DNA of 64,000 nucleotides, taken from Voacanga thouarsii. Its lineage: Eukaryota; Streptophyta; Magnoliopsida; Gentianales; Apocynaceae. Positions 58,866-64,000 of the stretch are shown piece after piece (within the stretch, counting starts at the first letter, position 1; every line of letters begins with the position of its first letter). Below the pieces are notes generated by a model. That model was not told the origin of the DNA and did not search any database. It saw only the letters and a list, made by a program, of their open reading frames with translations. Made by a program: the position numbers and the translations under genes. Location: the NCBI GenBank assembly GCA_026120185.1, contig JANUWF010003369.1, positions 1,983,981 to 2,047,980 of the forward strand, in the 5' to 3' direction.

Positions 58866-60685
58866 TTTTTGAAAATCGAAAATAAAAGAAATTCTCAATT
58901 TTGTGAAAAATAAAATAATTTTGTGCATTTTGTCCTCATATATAATAGTTAGCTATATTACTATTATCTTTAACACGATTAATTTGGCTCTTAGAAAAAT
59001 TGACATAGTTTCTTGGAAAGATTAACAGTTTCCTAAACTAAGTATATTATCCTCCACAAGTTAATTTTTCTTCTACATAATAATCTAGAAAATAACTCCA
59101 TCGATGGGATGGCTGTTTTTTCTCATTTCCTATAGACATACCACGCACTATAACCTCCAACGTGGGTTAGCCAATCATAGTACGTGTCCTGAGTTATTAA
59201 TTACATTATTTCTTTAGTTCTAGATCCTTGTGGTATCTCCATCCTATACAAGTTCACTTATAGGGTGACGCATGGAGACCTATGATCTCTAATAAAGATC
59301 GTGATGGAAGTTGTGGGGCCGTTAGAACCCCTTTCCTACTTAGTTTTTAAAACAAGGGTTATCTTGGAAAAATATCATTTGAGAATTTCTATTAAGTTTT
59401 CTTTTAACTTAAAAAATAAAATATCTAAACCTAGAAAAAAAATTCTATATCAAGGTTTATACTCTTTGAGAAATTTTTCATGGATTAATTTCATTTAAGT
59501 TAAAACTTAATGATTTCAAAAATTTCCATTAAAGCTTTCTAGAGACTTTGTTCTCAAGTTTTTATTTGACGAAAATAATTTTTCTTGTAAAAATAAATTA
59601 AAATGGTTTTTCATTTTAACTTATAAAAATTTCTAAATCGAAAATATTTTCGATGTCAAGGATAAAATCCTTTAAGAAAATAACTGAGGATTAATTTTGG
59701 TTTAAGTTAAAATTAACCATTTAATTAAAGAAAAATATATTTTTTCTTTTCAAAAATTTCCAAAGACTTTCATTTTTTGAGAAAACGTGCACATAGGTAC
59801 TAAAATAAGTAGCATGCTAGAAAACTATAAAAGTTTTCATGCTTTTCTATTTTTTAAACCTAAGTGCCCAAAGAATAGAATTAAACATATTAATTAAATT
59901 AACTAATGATCTTTCTTAATCCTAAATTCCTTACTATTAATTTTCATGCAAAAATATTTCATGAATATTAACTATTGCAAAAATAATAACTTTGCCTAGT
60001 ATGGGACAAAAAATGAAAAAGAAATTGTGCAAAAATTACAAGGAAATTTTTTTTTTAAAAAAAATCCTTGGTCTTCATGCATTCGACACACTGGATTATG
60101 GCCCATGAACCTATGGTCCATGGACCCACTCACCCGCCTGAACCCACGCCCGATTGCCCAAATACCCGTGTGCAACCCAGTCACAATTGTGACCAAGACT
60201 GTGGGAGGATGCATGTGAGCCTCCCACGGATTTGGTACAAAATACCCCAAGTTGTGGAGGCTTGGGCCACATTGCGGCTTCCAAGCTACAGCTTGTCCTG
60301 GGCTCCTCCACGACTCGAGACCTACCGAGTCGCTGCCTGACTTCACGGCTCGGCTCTACTGTTCTTATTCTTCTTTTTTTTCTGTGATTTTTCTTATAGA
60401 TTCCTTCTACAATTTTCTTGCTCGACTCTACAAGCGACATTTTGATTACAGATTTCAACCAAAATACATTAAGTCAAAACTAACATCTGGATATACCCTT
60501 AAAACTTAGGCTTACATGATTCACTATGAAAAATAACAAATTATAGAGAGTCCTAAACCTCAACTGTGAGGCTCACAAATGATCTATCCCATACCAATAA
60601 AAAGAAGGATCACAGACATGATATCAAACAATCATCTGGCCATTTTTATTAGATTAACATGCTTCCTAAGCCTTTAAAACATCAT
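58866..60685 (-). other. Leader of minus-strand copia element with GC-rich island
   Basis: About 1.8 kb between primer-binding site and gag, mostly AT-rich. The exception is a GC-rich island at about 60060-60350, 340-630 bases downstream of the primer-binding site. The island is open in several frames on both strands (85-116 codons), which reflects composition; no domain is recognised. Confidence 0.6.
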
Positions 60686-60697
60686 GCTCTAGTACCA
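60686..60697 (-). other. Primer-binding site of minus-strand copia element
   Basis: Minus strand TGGTACTAGAGC, a two-base variant of TGGTATCAGAGC, two bases from the LTR end. Confidence 0.85.
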
Positions 60698-60699
60698 AT

Positions 60700-62570
60700 T
60701 GAAGCATAAAAATGGCAAAACATGCATATTAGAGCAATAAAAAAAAAATGAATAACACGGCACAACAGAAGGATTGTTATACCTCTGCGCTTTAATATTT
60801 TCTTAAGCTCTGAGGAAGATGTCTGAACAACAGGGGTTCTTTCTTCGCGACTCGTTGAAGCCTTAGGATTAATGCCTGCAATTCACCTACTTCTCCTTAG
60901 CCTGAACACAACTGCTCCTGGCCTTCCGGGATATTTCCTCTGCCTGAACAGTCAGTGAATACCAAAGGTGCAATAAAAAAAGTCATTCTTTTTTCTTCTC
61001 TGTTAGAGAACCAACAGAGTAAAAGGAATAATAGAGAGAAAAAAATGGTGGCTAGGTATTTTCCTGAGATAATTGCTATCACAATTAGCCGATTGTTTTT
61101 CAGGTATAAATCTTCCTGATAAGCACAAGAAAAAATCTATGCCTACTTAGTGATATCCGGGCTTATCTATGAGTTTGGAAATTCAAATCCCTTATACAAC
61201 CACCTAACCATCTGAAGAACTATACCTGTTTAACCCTAACCAAGATAGGATCAAACATGGACCTTCGGTCCATCTTATTAGGCTAACCTCAATCAATTGG
61301 GACAAGATTAATTAAAACCTAACGGCAATTGATTAATCAACCAAGAAATGAACCAAAACATTTTCCTCAAGCCTTTTTACCTAATTTAGATCAGGCCAAC
61401 TTGAACTACTCTATCTGGGCTCAAACTCTGAATAATTAATTGACCAACTAAACCAAGCCAACAAATAATTCTCTCTTTAGACATTTTATTTTATTATAGC
61501 CGGATAAAAGAACTAAGCTAGTTGAATGAGATAAAATTCACTCATGATAAAGACCAATTCCTTAACCCAAATACATCAGGACTTATGGGCTATCCTGGGG
61601 ACCAAAAGACATATCGCTGCGGCGACTAAAATGATCAAAATATCCCTACTATACAAATAGCTGTATTTTATATTTTAAATATTTTTTAATAACATCATAA
61701 TGAAATATTGACCCCAATGACAATGCGGTGTTAGCAATATCTCCAACCTACAGGTGTAATGACTAAAATATCCCTTTACACATCACTGTTCATTTGGAGA
61801 GGAAGAAGTGTACTAACACTTATCTAAAAGACATCTACCATCCTTAAACTTCTAGTCCAATGATCTACGACGTATTAGAATTTTTTCTCTTTCTAAGAGA
61901 GCTACCCTAAAGCAAATATCTAAGTCATGTTTCCCAAGGCCTTAGATATTTAGATCATTCGGACAGTCATAAGGTGGGATATAGCATAGAAGCTATGTTG
62001 TACAAGTTTGTCTTAACTAACTAGTCACACATATCCAACATACAAGCATATTGGTCCTATAATGGAACCTCAATTATAGTATATCAAAACATGTGCTTCT
62101 AACTTCATTAGACCACCAACTCATACTCAAGCCATAGAGTATAAGTCCATACTGTCATAGTAGTAGTCTAGATTTCTTCCGTATAGTACTTTTAGAAGCC
62201 ACTACTATAGGTCCAATTCTACGTATGCGAAATACTCTTGTGTTATGAATTGAGAAAACTACTCACTGGCTAAAGCTAAGTCATTTCCTATTTAGAATTT
62301 GTAACACAATAACATTACCATGTTAAGATTCCCATTCTCATCATTCGGTTAAGAACAATAGTTTATGTGTTAAGTAACCTACGATCCATACCTTACTGTG
62401 AAAGACCTTCATTCATATGAACCATTTACTTAAACACAATGGGTCTTTTCCAGTGAAATTGTGCACAAAAGTAATGAAAAATTCACAAATAATTTCTGAG
62501 AATAAAACTTTTATTAATATAAACCAAAATTACATCAAAAATCTAGTCTAAGAGAGTATACATTCTAATA
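60700..62570 (-). repeat. 5' LTR of minus-strand copia element
   Basis: 1871 bp, visibly diverged from 49900-51806 by many substitutions and small gaps, indicating an older insertion than the outer gypsy element. Confidence 0.92.
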
Positions 62571-62745
62571 TATATATGTTTATATATTAATATATATATA
62601 TATATAGTATATGTACAATTTACATATACATATACATATACATGTACAACATATATATTATATATATATGTGAATATGTATGTATATATATGTATATTTG
62701 AATATGTTTATACATATATGAATATATGAATTTGAATATATTAAT
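62571..62745. repeat. TA-rich microsatellite, right part
   Basis: (TA)n and TATACA words continuing the tract at 49607-49899 after the copia insertion. Confidence 0.9.
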
Positions 62746-63261
62746 ATATCAGCATTGTTAGGAATCTTAACTTTACTGCAAATTATTACCAGATTTTCAA
62801 TATCAGCATTGTCGGGAATTTTCAACTTTTACAAGATTGGTAGGTGTGGACCAGTGGTCATGAATTACAAGTAAACCAGAAGATATGAATTACAAAAGAA
62901 GAATGGTTGGTTTTACAAGATTGGAAGATTTAGGAAGACCTGTAGACAAGACTATTAATTTGGAATTATAAGCATGTACTGCTAGGTTTGAATGATTGTT
63001 AGCTTTGAATTACAAGTATGTATTCAAATTAGTTCATAGTTTTTGAGGTCTAGGTATTATAAATAGCTAGCCCTGTCCCATTTGCGAGTATGAGTGATTT
63101 TAGAGTGTGTGTGTGTAGCCTGCAAAAGTGAAAATTGCAAGAGTTAGTTTTCTCTACAATCTCTTATATTCAAGAAATGTTTCAAGAATAATCAATAAGG
63201 TTTTACAATATTACAATTTGTCAGTTATTTCTTACCATATTTATGTTGAGTTTATATTTAG
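62746..63261 (+). other. Spacer with candidate promoter and polyadenylation words
   Basis: ATATCAGCATTGT is repeated at 62746 and about 62800. TATTATAAATAG near 63056 followed 100-160 bases later by (GT)n and by AATAAGG near 63196 looks like a transcription start and polyadenylation region. It borders a pararetrovirus fragment and might be that virus's promoter region in inverted orientation, but this is weak. Confidence 0.3.
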
Positions 63262-64000
63262 TTTAAAGTACTTTATCTCCCTTTTGCAATATTCTATTAA
63301 TTCATGATTCATTTGTAGAGGTCTAGCTTATGTAGGGATATCTATCTCACTAAAGCCATCAATATATGATAAACTAATTGTATGCTTCTTCCTATCCGAA
63401 AAGGCATTAGGAATTTTAGAGCAAACTTGTTCTTCTAATAATCTTTGAAAATCTAATATTTTTTGTTGAATAGATGGATTCTTTAACTATTCTTTTGTAA
63501 TGTATTTCTTCATTCAAAAAATTAATTTGAGCAATTAATAGTTGAATTCTAGAAATATAGTTATTCTTTAAAATTGATTTGGCTTAAAAAGCAATTGTTC
63601 TTAGATTCTTTTGTATTTCACATCTCATTTTAAAAAGTTGATTTGGTTTTGTTGGAGAATTATTTGCTTTTTCAAAGTGTTGATGTCTTTACTTTGAGGG
63701 CTTAAAAGAAATGGAAATGTGACTTGGATGGATCATATGTTAGTATGAACTCCATGTTAGTCTACTTTAAAAGGATAGATCTGAGTTAAGAAAGGAGTTC
63801 CTAAGATTACTTATTTGTTTAGGTCTTTAATCAGAATAAATGAATTAACAAAATAAAAATAAGTATTGCAGATATGGGCATTGGATAATTTATAACTAAT
63901 TTGAAGCTGAATCCCAGAGGTTGAATATAATTTAGTAGCTATTTTTTCATAATAATTAGTGGGAACCAATCCTTCTTGAATATAATTTTGATTAGCACCA
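63262..64000 (-). pseudogene. Endogenous pararetrovirus (caulimovirid-like) protease-RT fragment
   Basis: Read on the minus strand from the window end, the sequence gives GANQNYIQEGLVP, YKLSNAHICN and VILGTPFLTQIYPF, the pattern of a caulimovirid retropepsin. About 500 bases later come KIPNAFSDRKKH and ARPLQMNHELIEYC, the entry into the reverse transcriptase domain. Coding is interrupted by a stop in the protease, several in the linker and one before ARP. The reverse transcriptase is cut off at about 63262, and the fragment runs off the right edge of the window. It is a decayed integrated copy, not a functional virus. Genus is not assigned. Confidence 0.8.

Larger units (their letters stand above)
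49900..62570 (-). mobile_element. Ty1/copia retrotransposon on the minus strand
   Basis: LTRs 49900-51806 (1907 bp) and 60700-62570 (1871 bp), reading TGTTAGAATATATGC...GCTTCA on the minus strand. The TATAT target duplication is 49895-49899 and 62571-62575, in a TA microsatellite. The minus-strand order from the right is primer-binding site, leader, gag, CCHC, protease, integrase, reverse transcriptase, RNase H and a polypurine-like AGTAGGAGAT before 51806. It carries two solo LTR insertions. All genes are broken. Confidence 0.93.

Noticed and set aside
59996..60458. 115-116-codon frames on the minus strand and 85-90-codon frames on the plus strand
   Set aside because: Stop-poor because the leader island is GC-rich; frames on both strands are equally open and none has a recognisable domain.

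Overview
This is a plant nuclear window, most likely a flowering plant, made almost entirely of transposable elements and AT-rich spacer. I found no intact single-copy host gene. The evidence for a plant is the chromodomain-bearing Ty3/gypsy elements with long LTRs, Ty1/copia elements primed by a methionine-type tRNA, a CACTA (En/Spm) element with a TNP2-type transposase, a BED-finger hAT transposase, and a caulimovirid-like pararetrovirus remnant. All proteins are broken by stops or frameshifts.

Layout. 1-3500 is AT-rich spacer with two (ATT)n microsatellites. 3500-5150 is a decayed hAT fragment flanked by a direct repeat. 5151 is one CACTA-type terminus; it is followed by subterminal repeats and by a tandem array of about 16 degenerate units of about 151 bp (about 5690-8470), interrupted by a 197-bp tetranucleotide microsatellite. 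8474 is a second CACTA terminus that opens an autonomous-type CACTA element whose two transposase genes lie on the minus strand (9380-14292 and 46157-46605). The tnp2 gene is split by a 31.9-kb block: a chromovirus-like Ty3/gypsy element (14293-46156) that itself carries three insertions. These are a second, related Ty3/gypsy element inside its 5' LTR (16869-24965), a full-length Ty1/copia element inside its leader reading frame (26423-35646), and a solo copia LTR inside its integrase/chromodomain region (40244-42159). The three insertions inside the gypsy element have recognisable 5-bp target duplications, and the interrupted host reading frames resume across the breaks.

49607-62745 is a TA-rich microsatellite split by a minus-strand Ty1/copia element (49900-62570, duplication TATAT). 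That element was hit by two further solo LTRs (51838-53280, duplication GTAAG; 55514-57206, duplication CTCTT). 63262-64000 holds a minus-strand protease/reverse-transcriptase fragment of an endogenous pararetrovirus, running off the end of the window.

The order of events can be read from the nesting: the CACTA copy came first, the outer gypsy element landed in its tnp2 gene, and the inner gypsy, copia and solo-LTR events followed. The most interesting signals are a tRNA-like block with RNA polymerase III A and B boxes at the same place in the LTRs of both gypsy families, a hairpin conserved just upstream of their primer-binding sites, an acidic extra reading frame between primer-binding site and gag in both, and structured or GC-rich leaders in both copia elements.
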